Source: CAIQPV01 sp963719855 (GTDB lineage: Bacteria > Pseudomonadota > Gammaproteobacteria > Burkholderiales > Gallionellaceae). From it: a DNA stretch of 64,000 nucleotides. This document shows positions 9,267 to 18,398 of the stretch, one piece after another (position 1 is the first letter of the stretch; each line of letters begins with the position of its first letter). Where the stretch lies: positions 372,001 through 436,000 of the forward strand of contig CAVRDK010000001.1 in assembly GCA_963719855.1 (NCBI GenBank), read 5' to 3'. The notes beneath the pieces were generated by a model. The model did no database searches, was not told the origin of the DNA, and saw only the letters and a list, made by a program, of their open reading frames with translations. Position numbers and translations under genes: made by a program.

Positions 9267-9702
9267 TTTATTGCCTCACTGGGTAGGTAAATGGCTGTGA
9301 CAACTTGGTGTGAACTTCAACTCTTCGAGTTGGGCAAAAGAAAAAGCAGAGAAGCTCACAGCCATGTTATTCCCTTAAATAACAAACTTGCTGATTAGTC
9401 GTTCTCGTTGGAACGGAAACTCGCGCCAGCCTCCTGTTCAGATTATTCGCCGTGTCCGTGCCGTACGTTGCGGCGCGGTTTTATTGCGGCGGTTGCGCAA
9501 GTGGGATGTATTCTAAACGAGCCATGGGGAAGTTGCTCGGCAATTTGCGGCGCACATCCGTTTAACAGCTTTCCACTTTGAGCATCTCATCAAAGTCTTT
9601 CCACTCACATCGAAGTTGGTGTGACCTGCGGTTCCTAAATATGCACGAAAAGTGCGTATTTCAAAATCCATAGCCGATACCGCGCGACGAGAATCGACCC
9701 TC
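9267..9702. promoter_or_regulatory. 436-bp gene-free divergent region with nested inverted repeats
   Basis: Lies between the ABC-3C operon (leftward) and the traW cluster (rightward), so it should hold both promoters. A 10-bp perfect inverted repeat, ATGGCTGTGA at 9291-9300 and TCACAGCCAT at 9356-9365, encloses a smaller hairpin CAACTC-TTC-GAGTTG at 9318-9332. This would fold in the leader of the ABC-3C transcript or bind a regulator. No convincing coding sequence is seen in the rest. Confidence 0.4.
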
Positions 9703-10326
9703 ATGTCGATTCACTTTCATTTCTTTCCCATGCTGCTTGTCAGCTTGATATCTATCGCACACGCTGACGACCTCGGTGTCGTCGGGCCGACCTATGATAT
9801 TGCCGAACCGGATTTGATTGAGCTTATCCAATCGAGTCTCCATCGGATGGAGAAATCCGGTGAACTGTCCAGAAAACAAGACGAATACCGTGATCGTGTT
9901 ATCGGCGCAGTGGAAAAGCCTAAACCAGTACCCGGCCTCAAGGCAACCTTTACCAAACGCACTTATTACATCGACCCAACATTGGTTCTGGATCATGACA
10001 TCCGAAGTGCTGACGGGGAAATATTGTTCGCACGCGGCTTGAAGGTAAATCCTCTGGATCACGTTTCTCTTAGAGAGGAACTCATCTTCTTTGACGGACG
10101 GGATCGACGGCAAGTCTCCTTTGCGAAACAGACGCTCCGGAATCTCAAAGGTGCGGCAAAGCCCATTATGGTTGCTGGCGAGCCATTGAATCTCATGCGT
10201 GATTGGAAGCGCTTGGTCTTCTACGACCAGGGTGGCGCGCTGATTCGACGCCTTGGCATTCGTCAGGTTCCGGCAGTCGTGACTCAAGACGGGAAAAGGC
10301 TGAGGGTTGATGAAGTTCGTCTATAA
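9703..10326 (+). CDS. traW: F-type conjugal transfer protein TraW
   Basis: A 207-residue periplasmic assembly protein of the F-type pilus/mating apparatus. The ATG at 9703 gives a signal peptide (FFPMLLVSLISIAHA) with cleavage before DDLGVVGPTYDI, typical of TraW; an earlier in-frame start would bury it. Conserved TraW features follow: PTLVLDHDIRSADG, ILFARGLKVNPLD, LIFFDGRD, and the end IRRLGIRQVPAVV. It overlaps the start of traU by 17 bases, and traW-traU-trbC-traN follow in operon order. TraW works with TraU and TrbC in pilus extension and mating-pair formation. Intact, unlike several neighbours. Confidence 0.9.
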   Translation: MSIHFHFFPMLLVSLISIAHADDLGVVGPTYDIAEPDLIELIQSSLHRMEKSGELSRKQDEYRDRVIGAVEKPKPVPGLKATFTKRTYYIDPTLVLDHDIRSADGEILFARGLKVNPLDHVSLREELIFFDGRDRRQVSFAKQTLRNLKGAAKPIMVAGEPLNLMRDWKRLVFYDQGGALIRRLGIRQVPAVVTQDGKRLRVDEVRL

Positions 10327-11326
10327 CTTTTTTCTCCTGCTGGTCGTTGCCATGTTGAGCATTCAATCGGTGTTCGCAACCCCGACTTGCACAGGCAAGT
10401 TTGCCAACCCGATCACGGACATCTGCTGGAGTTGCATGTTCCCTATCCGGTTCGGTGGAATGGATATTGTATCCATGGGGCAGGAGGACACGCCCAATCC
10501 AGGAGGTTCGCCCATTTGTGCATGTCCTTCGCAGTTGAGGGTGGGGTTCAAGGTAAGTTTCTGGGAGCCTGTCAGGAGGGTCGATGTCGTTCGTCGCCCG
10601 TTTTGCATGACCAGTCTCGGTGGTATTGAGCTTGATCCTGGGTTTGCCGCGCCACGAGGGGCGCGCGACACACAGGACAGCAAGTCAGCATCCTCTTTCT
10701 ATCAGGTTCATTGGTATATCGATCCAGTCATCTTCTGGCTGCAAGCCATCTTCGATAACTCGTGCCTGGAGCAAAGTTCTTTCGATGTGGCCTATCTCAC
10801 TGAACTCGATCCTATGTGGCATGACGATGAACTGACCTTCATTTTTAATCCCGATGTCGCCCTTTTCGGCAATCTGCCAGCTCGCGCTGCTTGTGCCGCC
10901 GACTGCGCGGCGGCAACGGCAGGATTTCCTCTGAACAGTCTGTATTGGTGTGCCGGATGCCAAGGCAGCCTTTATCCGCTCGATGGAAATGTGCAAGCCC
11001 ATATTGGAGGCGTCCAGGCATCCAGTCTGGAAATGACCCGATTGATTGCAAAGATGCACAGGGAAGGTCTCATGTGGGCTGCATCCGGCGATGACGGGCT
11101 GTGCGGTTACTACCCGCAGCCCATCATGGACAAGACTGGCTACAAATACCACATGCTCTATCCGATTCCCCAGACAGCAGAAATCGATGGGAAGTGCTGC
11201 CAGCCCTTGGGAAGGTCGACCATTCTGTGGGGGGCGGGTCGTGAGTATCCATATGAGGGTGAAGACTTCGCTTACATGATTTTTCGGAAACGGAATTGTT
11301 GTCAGGGGGCGTTTCTGAGATTATGA
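10310..11326 (+). CDS. traU: F-type conjugal transfer protein TraU
   Basis: A 338-residue periplasmic protein needed for DNA transfer in F-type systems. The ATG at 10310 (a TTG precedes it) gives a clear signal peptide (NFFLLLVVAMLSIQSVFA) before TPTCTGKF. Family features are dense: NPITDICWSCMFPIRFGG, SPICACP, VSFWEPVRRVDVVRRPFCM, PGFAAPRG, YIDPVIFWLQAIFDNSC, ELDPMWHDDELTFIFNPD, and many cysteines that form disulfides. The end matches the usual TraU terminus. It overlaps traW at its start and trbC in an ATGA at its end, indicating coupled translation. Confidence 0.95.
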   Translation: MKFVYNFFLLLVVAMLSIQSVFATPTCTGKFANPITDICWSCMFPIRFGGMDIVSMGQEDTPNPGGSPICACPSQLRVGFKVSFWEPVRRVDVVRRPFCMTSLGGIELDPGFAAPRGARDTQDSKSASSFYQVHWYIDPVIFWLQAIFDNSCLEQSSFDVAYLTELDPMWHDDELTFIFNPDVALFGNLPARAACAADCAAATAGFPLNSLYWCAGCQGSLYPLDGNVQAHIGGVQASSLEMTRLIAKMHREGLMWAASGDDGLCGYYPQPIMDKTGYKYHMLYPIPQTAEIDGKCCQPLGRSTILWGAGREYPYEGEDFAYMIFRKRNCCQGAFLRL

Positions 11327-12044
11327 AAATGCGACAGATGGCATTTCGTGGATTGCTGGCGCTATGCAGCGGGATCGGTATTTGGAGTGGGGCGGTGAGC
11401 CCGTCTATGGTCAAGCTGCATTGCCATCAGACGCCGACATGCGCGCAACTCAGGAACGTATGGCTGCGGCCTTGAATGGTGTTGGGATTCCATTGGCACA
11501 CGGTATTCCTGTAATTCCAGAGCAAAAATCCTTGCCCAAGCCAGCCGTTAAAAATCCTGACATAGCCAAAATAGCGGAAGCCTATCGACAGCCAGTCCCG
11601 AGCAATCTAGCTGCAACTATTGCCGACGTTCCAGAGTTGATGGTGTTCGTCTCCTTCTCGCTGCCCAAAGAAACTTTGCAGCGTATCGTTTCCCAATCTG
11701 AAAAATCTGGCGCAGTGCTTGTCTTGCGCGGTCTCAAGGGAAATTCTCTCACCAGAATGGGCGAGGAAATCGCGGAATTGGTTGGTGACAGAAATGTCAC
11801 GGTCATCATTCATCCACCGGCATTCAAGCAGTTCAATGTGAAACAGGTGCCATCTTTGGTGCTGGCAAGGTCGGGGCAGGCTTCGAAGGTCAGTGAAGAT
11901 GGCTGCGCGCCTGCGACCAGTTTTATCAAGATCGATGGTGATGTTACGCAGGATTATGCGCTCGATCTCATCGAGCGGCACGCTTCAGTGTGGGCGGAAG
12001 TGGCTCACCGCTATTCCGCAAAACTTGCCGGACATCAACCATGA
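11323..12044 (+). CDS. trbC: F-type pilin assembly protein TrbC, frame change after the signal peptide
   Basis: The ATG at 11323 overlaps the traU stop and starts a good signal peptide (MAFRGLLALCSGIGIWSGA), but this is in a different frame from the body. The body is open from 11364: GEPVYGQAALPSDADM, ELMVFVSFSLPKETLQRIV, AVLVLRGLKGNSL, IIHPPAFKQFNVKQVPSLVL, DYALDLIERH. That is the thioredoxin/DsbC-like TrbC domain of type-F pilus assembly. One missing base near the GGGG at 11389-11392 would join them. As printed, an ATG at 11364 would give a cytoplasmic, probably non-functional protein. It ends in an ATGA overlap with the next gene. Confidence 0.75.
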
Positions 12045-13239
12045 AACGCTGGTATGGATTGGCTATCGCGCTTTTTGTTGTCGCAAGCAGTGCCATGGCG
12101 CAGACATATGACCCCAGCACCGCGTTTTCAGATGGAAAATCGCTGGGCTGGGATCGATCAATAGTGCTTTTCAGGGGATTGGTAACGGAACGGGTGCTTT
12201 GTCCGTGCCGGGTTACGGACAGAACTCCACGCAATCCCAGTATTTCCAGAATGGTCAGGGACAGCTCTCAGGCCCCGGGACTGCAAAAATTTCTGACTGT
12301 TCCACCTTGCCGCCCAATGCTGATCCCTACCTTCAGCAGGAGTGTGATGCCGTCAATTTCGTGGCGCAAAATCCATCGGTACGACCATCCTTCACAATTG
12401 ATCCGAAAAACGATCCGTTGATCACCAATGCCAACAACATAGCCAGCAATCCGACCATGACCTTCACCGGGGTCACGGCTGGCACCAGTAGCCAGCCGTG
12501 CAAGGTAGTGACGGATACGCAGCCGGCAACATTCAGCACGGAAACCTGTAACGACTACCTTCAGGTGACAAGTAATTTCTGTTCGACCGCGCGCCAAATT
12601 ACCGTCGATCAAAATCAGCTATATCAGTGCGTCGAGCAGATGCAATCCTTGAGCAATGCGTCCTGTTATATCGGGCAACAGATTACCGTCAGTACGAGTT
12701 ACAACTATCAGTGCAATCAGACGGTGCAGGGCTACGAATCCTTGAGTTGCCAGCGAGGTGTCTCTGTCACGGTGGGATTTGGTCAATGCACACCTGGCGC
12801 ATGGCTGGGGCGAGCCGCTTATGTTGACTGCCCAAGTTGTCTCGATCCCTATATGGCGATGAACATTTATTGCGGCAGCAACGGCCTGTCTTATTCGGTT
12901 GAACCCTACCGTTCTTCCGATGGTGTCAATCGATTCGACTACAACACGATCGGCTATCCCTGGAATGGAAGCTATGGATTCTTTCCGGTGGCGGTGGCAC
13001 CCGGTCAGTCGGTTAACGACTACTACGTCAGCAATCTGGGTTTTGGCTGCAATCTATATGTTTACTTCAGCGTGAACTGTAGCGCGACAACCTGTATCCC
13101 TTCGATGCGCAATGTCAGTTCCGGGTGTAATTCTTCCGGCGGTTCCGGCACCGGTGCACCACTGCAATTGCCGATGTCCACGACGGTAAGCAATTGGACA
13201 TCCAACGAGTGCGCCACCTTGCAGCAGCGAGCGCAGTAG
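12041..13239 (+). CDS. cysteine-rich exported transfer protein (TraN-like N-terminal protein), frame-shifted near the start
   Basis: A signal peptide (LAIALFVVASSAMA) begins at the ATG at 12041, overlapping the trbC stop. Near 12145-12155 the frame changes: from about 12150 to 13239 the sequence continues one base off as INSAFQGIGNGTG, VPGYGQNSTQSQYFQNGQGQ and about 340 residues with 22 or so cysteines in repeats such as TSNFCSTARQITVDQNQLYQC and ASCYIGQQITVSTSYNYQC. This resembles the amino-terminal part of TraN-type mating-pair stabilisation proteins, which anchor donor to recipient. It is followed one base later by a second secreted cysteine-rich gene, so the usual TraN seems divided into two exported proteins. 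Confidence 0.6.
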
Positions 13240-13240
13240 T

Positions 13241-15322
13241 ATGAGGGCGCTAACGATTGTGGCCTTTTTCGTCGCATTGCTCTGCAACCGCGCAATTGCG
13301 GGCGATTGTCGTCTAGCCAGTTCAACCTGCGTCGACAGCACACCCAGCAAATCGATTTCCGGCGTCACGGTGACACTGGCTCAGGTCGGCGGATGCTGGC
13401 AATTTCAGGACACCTATACCTGTATCAAGCCAAGCTCGATTGATTACTGTGCCGCGTTGACTACTGCAGGGTGCGGACAAATTGGTTCGACCTGTAGCGA
13501 TACCGCGTTCAACGGTACCTGCAACACCTACACGAAAACTTTTCAGTGCGGCACCAATCAGGGAACACCGACAAATACCATCCAGTTGAGCAATACCTAC
13601 ACGCTGGTCACCGACACCACGAACACCAGTCAGTGCACATCCTATTCCCAAAACTCACAATGTCGTTTGGCAGCCCATACGTGTGTCGACTCGACTCCTT
13701 GCAAGGTGGATTCCAGCGGTGCCACGGTCTGTCTCGCCGGGGTAACCCCGCCAGCGGGTGGGCTGAATTCGACGGCGACTTGCTGGAGCTATCAGGATGA
13801 CTATTCATGCATTGCTGCCAACCATGTCGATTACTGCGCGGCGATCAAGGCGACCCAAGGTTGTGCGCTGGTCAGTTCTACCTGTGACAGTACGGCTTTT
13901 GACGGTTCCTGCAACCAATACACGCGAACATACCAATGCACCAATGTGACGGCATCGACCAGCACGCCGACGGTGGTGTATCTGAACACGTCCTACACCA
14001 TCACCTCCAATACCATCGACACCAGCGGATGCACGACGCTTGCGCAAAGCGCCAACTGTGCTCCGGCAGCGCACACCTGCACGGACAGCACGCCGTGCAA
14101 GACGATCAATGGACTGCAAGTCTGCTTGAGTACGGTATCTCCCATGCCGGCTGGCGCGCAAAGCTTGGGCGATTCCTGCTGGGCATGGTCTGATGAGTAC
14201 ACATGTGCTGCAACCACGCTGACCAATGATTGCCAGCCTCTGATTGATCGTGGATGTACTCAGGTATCGACCGTGTGCATTGACACCTTGCCATCGGGTG
14301 TGTGCGACGTGAACGAGCGTACTTTTTCGTGTCAGACCTCGCCCGCAGTTCAGACGCAGCGAACGGTTTGTGACCAGAGTTCTTTCTGCCAAGGCAGCAC
14401 GGGATGCTTCGATACCAGCAGTCCACCCGACCAGAACTTCGGCAAGAGCATTGCATCGATGGAAGCGGCACGAGAAGCCGGGGTCTATGGGGCTGATCTG
14501 AGCTTGTTCAAAGGCGTGGGTGAGCAATGTCGAAAGAAATTATTTGGTTTGGTGAACTGTTGCACGAAGGGCGGGGGTGGCGCGGCAAGGAGCAACAACG
14601 TGCTGATGTCGACAATGATGCAGGGTGCCTTTGCCGGTGGTCAGCTTGCGATCAATGCGGGCAGCAAATACATGTTCGATTTCATGTATCCCCAGTATTC
14701 CGGCTATGTCGAAGCCGGAGCACAGGCCATGATTCCGTCAAGTACGCTTTTTACCCCTACGAATTTTACCCCATCGTTCAGCTTTTATGGACTGTCGTTT
14801 ACCACTGGAACGATGACCAGCGGACTGCTCGGCGGCCCCATCTATTCGCTCGGGTCGGTAGGAAGTTTCAATCTGTACTTCGATCCCTATTCTCTGGCAG
14901 CCGCAGTGGCCATTCAACTGATATCAGAACTTCTGTCATGTGAACAATCCGAGCAGCTTCTGGCGATGCACCGGGATGCCAATCTGTGCGTCCATGTTGG
15001 TTCCTTCTGCTCTTCACGGGTGCCGATTATCCACACGTGTATCGAGCAGACCGAATCGTATTGCTGCTTCAACTCTATCCTGGCTCGAATCATCAATGAA
15101 CAGGGCAGGGGACAGATAGGCAAAGGATGGGGCAGTGCCGAGAGTCCGGACTGTTCTGGGTTCACCCCGGAAGAGTTTCAACAGTTGGATTTTTCTCGTA
15201 TCGACCTGAGCGAGTTCATCAATCAAATCTCTGCCAGTGTGAGCATGCCCAGTGCTTCGTCTATGGGGCAGAACGTACAAAACACTGTCCAGCAACGCGT
15301 CAATAGCTACTACCACCCATGA
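13241..15322 (+). CDS. traN: mating-pair stabilisation protein TraN
   Basis: A 693-residue exported protein with its own signal peptide (LTIVAFFVALLCNRAIAGD), so it is not just the continuation of the previous gene. Three tandem repeats of about 110-120 residues occupy roughly 20-380. Each begins C-x-x-A-x-x-T-C-x-D-S-TP, contains CW-x(3)-D-x-Y-x-C, and closes with STC-x-D-x-A-F-x-G-x-C and F-x-C. The C-terminal part has the TraN hallmark GEQCRKKLFGLVNCC, then a glycine/alanine-rich region and a second cysteine cluster (CVHVGSFCSSR, TESYCCFNSILARIINEQGR). TraN sits in the outer membrane and holds mating cells together. Intact. Confidence 0.85.
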   Translation: MRALTIVAFFVALLCNRAIAGDCRLASSTCVDSTPSKSISGVTVTLAQVGGCWQFQDTYTCIKPSSIDYCAALTTAGCGQIGSTCSDTAFNGTCNTYTKTFQCGTNQGTPTNTIQLSNTYTLVTDTTNTSQCTSYSQNSQCRLAAHTCVDSTPCKVDSSGATVCLAGVTPPAGGLNSTATCWSYQDDYSCIAANHVDYCAAIKATQGCALVSSTCDSTAFDGSCNQYTRTYQCTNVTASTSTPTVVYLNTSYTITSNTIDTSGCTTLAQSANCAPAAHTCTDSTPCKTINGLQVCLSTVSPMPAGAQSLGDSCWAWSDEYTCAATTLTNDCQPLIDRGCTQVSTVCIDTLPSGVCDVNERTFSCQTSPAVQTQRTVCDQSSFCQGSTGCFDTSSPPDQNFGKSIASMEAAREAGVYGADLSLFKGVGEQCRKKLFGLVNCCTKGGGGAARSNNVLMSTMMQGAFAGGQLAINAGSKYMFDFMYPQYSGYVEAGAQAMIPSSTLFTPTNFTPSFSFYGLSFTTGTMTSGLLGGPIYSLGSVGSFNLYFDPYSLAAAVAIQLISELLSCEQSEQLLAMHRDANLCVHVGSFCSSRVPIIHTCIEQTESYCCFNSILARIINEQGRGQIGKGWGSAESPDCSGFTPEEFQQLDFSRIDLSEFINQISASVSMPSASSMGQNVQNTVQQRVNSYYHP

Positions 15323-15735
15323 ACATTCCTACGAAAATACTCACGATGGCTCTCTGCTTTTTTGCTCTTCTGGGCAGCAAGGACATTCTTGCTGCCGATT
15401 TGAAACAATATCTGATCATGGCGATTGATGCTCCCAATGGTCAGTCCGAAGGGGAGTTGACTGGACCAATGGCTGAGTATTTCAAGGCACAGACCCGTTC
15501 CTCTGCCCCGCTAAAGGTTCAGGTCAGGACGGTGTCGAAATTTGCTGAAGCGGGGTGTGCTCGCCTGCAAGCGACCTTGATGCAAGATGAAGTGCCGACA
15601 CAGGATGGAAAGAAAATCCCGTTTGCGGTTCGCTACGAACTCAACCTGTGCCGTAATGGGCAGCCGCCAACCGAAGGGATCGACCTCGATTCGGTATCGA
15701 GTGCGCTTTCGCGCAGACCACCCAATCAAAAATGA
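15319..15735 (+). CDS. exported hypothetical protein of the transfer cluster
   Basis: A 138-residue protein whose ATG overlaps the traN stop (ATGA at 15319). It has a signal peptide (ILTMALCFFALLGSKDILA) with cleavage before ADLKQYLIMAID. The mature part is small and holds two cysteines (GCARLQ, LNLCRNGQ), which suggests a periplasmic disulfide protein. No family recognised. Position at the end of the traW-traN run suggests a structural or chaperone role in the mating apparatus. Confidence 0.6.
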   Translation: MNIPTKILTMALCFFALLGSKDILAADLKQYLIMAIDAPNGQSEGELTGPMAEYFKAQTRSSAPLKVQVRTVSKFAEAGCARLQATLMQDEVPTQDGKKIPFAVRYELNLCRNGQPPTEGIDLDSVSSALSRRPPNQK

Positions 15736-15777
15736 TAAGATTCACCTTTCATCTACAACCAACCAAGGAGTAACTCA

Positions 15778-16074
15778 ATGAACAAATCCGAACTGATTGA
15801 AGTGCTGGCTACCAAAGCTGATCTGTCCAAGGCGGCGGCTGGTCGTGCCTTGGATGTTCTGGTTAACGAGATTGTGACGGCTGTGGCCAAGGGTGATTCG
15901 GTAGCTCTGGTTGGCTTTGGCACGTTCAAGTCAGCAGCGCGCGCGGCTCGCGAAGGCAAGAACCCGAGAACCGGCGAGAAACTCAAGATCGCAGCGACGA
16001 CGGTGCCGAAGTTTTCTGCCGGGGCCACCTTCAAACAGGCTGTCGCCAGCAAGGGAAAAGCAAAGAAGAAATAA
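15778..16074 (+). CDS. HU-family DNA-binding protein
   Basis: A 98-residue HU-type histone-like protein with AAGGAG six to seven bases before the ATG. It matches the family throughout: MNKSELIEVLATKADLSK, VALVGFGTFK, the DNA-bending arm ENPRTGE-like (GKNPRTGEKLKI), VPKFSAGATFKQAV, and a lysine-rich tail. HU bends and wraps DNA. A plasmid- or ICE-borne copy usually helps control transfer or silences cargo; the chromosome should have its own hupB, so no symbol is assigned. Confidence 0.9.
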   Translation: MNKSELIEVLATKADLSKAAAGRALDVLVNEIVTAVAKGDSVALVGFGTFKSAARAAREGKNPRTGEKLKIAATTVPKFSAGATFKQAVASKGKAKKK

Positions 16075-16116
16075 TCAACCAAGGGAACCCTCACAGGGTA
16101 TACCGAGTGGATAATC

Positions 16117-16176
16117 AACGAGCGTTTAGTTTTTCTTGCGTTTAAGGCTAATGCAAGGCAAAATTCAACGCTCGTT
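16117..16176. promoter_or_regulatory. inverted repeat upstream of hipBA, candidate operator
   Basis: AACGAGCGTT at 16117-16126 and its exact reverse complement AACGCTCGTT at 16167-16176 flank a 40-bp spacer, with hipB starting 19 bases later. HipB-type repressors bind palindromic operators in their own promoter, so this pair is a candidate. A second loose match to a HipB-like site (TATACC-GAGT-GGATA) lies at 16099-16113. Confidence 0.4.
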
Positions 16177-16194
16177 TATCTTTATGGGGGTGTT

Positions 16195-16431
16195 ATGGCA
16201 CACAGGGAGGTTGTAATTTCCTCTGTAGCAGAACTTGGGGAGATACTCCGGGCTGTTCGCAAAGAATCCGGCCTGACTCAACGCGATGCCGCAGCGCTGT
16301 GCAATGTCAGCCTGCCATTTCTTAATGGTTTGGAGCAAGGGAAAGCTACAGCCCAGATCGGAAAAGTGTTGTCTGTCTGTAACCGCTTCGGCATTGATAT
16401 CAGGCTGAGGCTACCGGGTGAAACAGCATGA
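16195..16431 (+). CDS. hipB: HipB antitoxin, XRE-family regulator
   Basis: A 78-residue helix-turn-helix protein (LGEILRAVRKESGLTQRDAA, LCNVSLPFLNGLEQGKATAQ, IDIRLRLPGE), the length and pattern of HipB. The start at 16195 follows GGGGGTG. It overlaps hipA by four bases (ATGA), the normal arrangement of type II toxin-antitoxin pairs. HipB neutralises HipA and represses the operon. Confidence 0.85.
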   Translation: MAHREVVISSVAELGEILRAVRKESGLTQRDAAALCNVSLPFLNGLEQGKATAQIGKVLSVCNRFGIDIRLRLPGETA

Positions 16432-17774
16432 GTGTTTTGATCGTCACGGCCAATGGAGTGCAGGTTGGAACCCTGGAAGTCAAGAAAGGGCAGTGGAAAT
16501 TTGGCTACGCGACCGAGTGGAAGGATTATGCGCTCTCTCCCAACTTTCCGATTGTCACCGGAAAATTTGAAGATACCGCGAACGATAAACCGGTCGAGTG
16601 GTTCTTCGAGAACCTGTTGCCCGAAGGCCGACTGCGTGACTTGATCGCCACACGGGACAGGATAGATCCTCGCGATACGTGGGCGCTTCTGGTCAGGCAT
16701 GGACAGGACACAGCCGGGGCGCTTTCGCTGATTCCCGAGGGACTCGCGGCAGCGACAAAGGAAATCTTGGTGCCACTTTCACAAGAGGCGCTACAGGAAA
16801 AGATCAAGGCTTCCAGAGCGCGCAATCTCCCCTTGATGGCATCATGGGACGAAATCCGCATGTCCTTGGCGGGCGCTCAGGAAAAACTGGGGCTGCGCAT
16901 TGACGCCAGTGGGGCGATGTTTCTTCCAGAAGGTTTGGCACCCTCTACCCATATCGTCAAGCCGGAAAATGCCAGTGCGGATTTCCCATATTGTCCCGCG
17001 AATGAATTTTTCTGCATGCGCCTGGCTCATGAACTGAAGGTTCCGGTACCTGCGGTTGGGTTGTTGCACCTCCCCGAGCCACTTTATGTCATTGAGCGGT
17101 TTGACCGCGAGCCAATGGAAAAGGGTGCTGACAAAGCCTTCAGGCGGCTCCACCAGATAGACCTGTGCCAGGCGATGGGTGTGGCACCGTCAAAGAAATA
17201 TGAGAGCGAAGGCGGTCTGGGTTTGCATCACTTGTTTGAAGTGCTGCGAGGCACCTTCATGGATCGCCCGGTCGTGGCTGCCAATGCTGTTGTCCAGTGG
17301 ATTGCCTTCAACTATTTGATCGGCAATCTGGACGCACACGCGAAGAACATCGCCTTCCTGATGCGCGGCCAAAAAGCTGCGGTAGCGCCGTTCTACGACA
17401 TGCTGTGCGTAGAGGCATATCTGCCGAGACAGACCATGGCCATGTCCATCGCCGGAGAGAACAAGCCAGGCTGGGTAGAAGGGCCGCATTGGGATGCGAT
17501 GGCCTTTGAGGCTGGCGTAGCGCCCCGACTTGTTCGCGGTGTTTTGTCACGGATGAGCGAAGACTTGCCGGAAGCGATCTCCAGGGTGATCGGAGATGAA
17601 CGACTGTTGCCTGTCGAACGGGATTTTCTGCGAGAGAAAGTGCTTCCGGTCATTGAAGATCGAAGAGGGTTCGTAGCTGATGCGCTCAAGTCACGGCAGT
17701 CAACGATTGATGAACTGCTGGCAAAGCGGGAACTTGATCCGTCAGTAGCGAAACGGCTGTCCAATCTTTCGTGA
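16428..17774 (+). CDS. hipA: HipA-type serine/threonine kinase toxin
   Basis: A 448-residue kinase toxin. The N-terminal subdomain is typical (VGTLEVKKGQWKFGYA, WFFENLLPEGRLRD), as is the kinase core: SLAGAQEKLGLRID (the P-loop-like ejection segment), STHIVKPENA with the ATP-binding Lys, the catalytic loop IGNLDAHAKNIAFL and the metal-binding APFYDML. In E. coli HipA phosphorylates GltX and causes growth arrest and persistence. All catalytic residues are present. On a mobile element the pair probably stabilises the element. No frame change seen. Confidence 0.9.
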   Translation: MSVLIVTANGVQVGTLEVKKGQWKFGYATEWKDYALSPNFPIVTGKFEDTANDKPVEWFFENLLPEGRLRDLIATRDRIDPRDTWALLVRHGQDTAGALSLIPEGLAAATKEILVPLSQEALQEKIKASRARNLPLMASWDEIRMSLAGAQEKLGLRIDASGAMFLPEGLAPSTHIVKPENASADFPYCPANEFFCMRLAHELKVPVPAVGLLHLPEPLYVIERFDREPMEKGADKAFRRLHQIDLCQAMGVAPSKKYESEGGLGLHHLFEVLRGTFMDRPVVAANAVVQWIAFNYLIGNLDAHAKNIAFLMRGQKAAVAPFYDMLCVEAYLPRQTMAMSIAGENKPGWVEGPHWDAMAFEAGVAPRLVRGVLSRMSEDLPEAISRVIGDERLLPVERDFLREKVLPVIEDRRGFVADALKSRQSTIDELLAKRELDPSVAKRLSNLS

Positions 17775-17825
17775 TATGTGGTGATGGGCCAGTTTGCACG
17801 GCCAGTAGCAAGTATTGAGGAAAAA

Positions 17826-18398
17826 ATGATTGAGGCACCCATCAGCACTCCACCGCAAGCGTACATGGACATCATCAGTTCGCTGATCGATCAAGCGCGG
17901 GATTTTCTGGAGGCCGGTGAAAAGCTTCAGGCGTTGGCTTTTGTTGGTAACCTGACTACCAAGGAATCCATTCCAGTGATGATTCAGCCGGGAAGCGGTG
18001 AGGACAAAGACTTATCTGCGCGCGAGATCCAGTCAGCGGCGTCGGCATTGGATGCTGATTTCGTATTCGTGATCATGGAAGCATGGGCGCTTCGGCCAGA
18101 CAAGATGCGCCAAATGGATGCGATCCTCAACAAATTCGGAAGCATAGGTGCCTCGCCCTACGCGATAGATGTATGCGTGTTTTCGCTGGAAACGAGGCGT
18201 GGGATATGGGCCTCACAACCGCAGATCAAGCCCAAGGGGATTTCAAAGAGGTGTAGTCGAATTCCGCTACTTCACGGAAGCTGGTGGCCGATTTATGCAC
18301 CTGCTGCCCAAGAAAGAAGGCGACGTGTTACCGACGATTTTACATTAGGGATGAAACATGAACCGATCCGATCTCATCAATCGCTTAGCCTTCGTTGA
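17826..18398 (+). CDS. hypothetical protein after hipA, probable frame change near the 3' end
   Basis: A start at 17826 has TGAGG six bases upstream; a GTG at 17778 is possible but lacks a site. The first 140 residues are soluble (QARDFLEAGEKLQALAFVGN, DADFVFVIMEAWALRPDKMR, FSLETRRGIWASQPQIKP). After about 18240 the printed frame becomes arginine- and tryptophan-rich and unlikely, whereas the next frame reads GVVEFRYFTEAGGRFMHLLP and stops at 18348. A one-base change near the GGGG at 18237-18240 would give a 173-residue protein. No family recognised; cargo or transfer accessory protein. Confidence 0.5.
   Translation: MIEAPISTPPQAYMDIISSLIDQARDFLEAGEKLQALAFVGNLTTKESIPVMIQPGSGEDKDLSAREIQSAASALDADFVFVIMEAWALRPDKMRQMDAILNKFGSIGASPYAIDVCVFSLETRRGIWASQPQIKPKGISKRCSRIPLLHGSWWPIYAPAAQERRRRVTDDFTLGMKHEPIRSHQSLSLR

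Noticed and set aside
13237..13243. The break between the cysteine-rich protein and TraN as a further frame change
   Set aside because: The second gene begins with a good signal peptide of its own, so these look like two genes.
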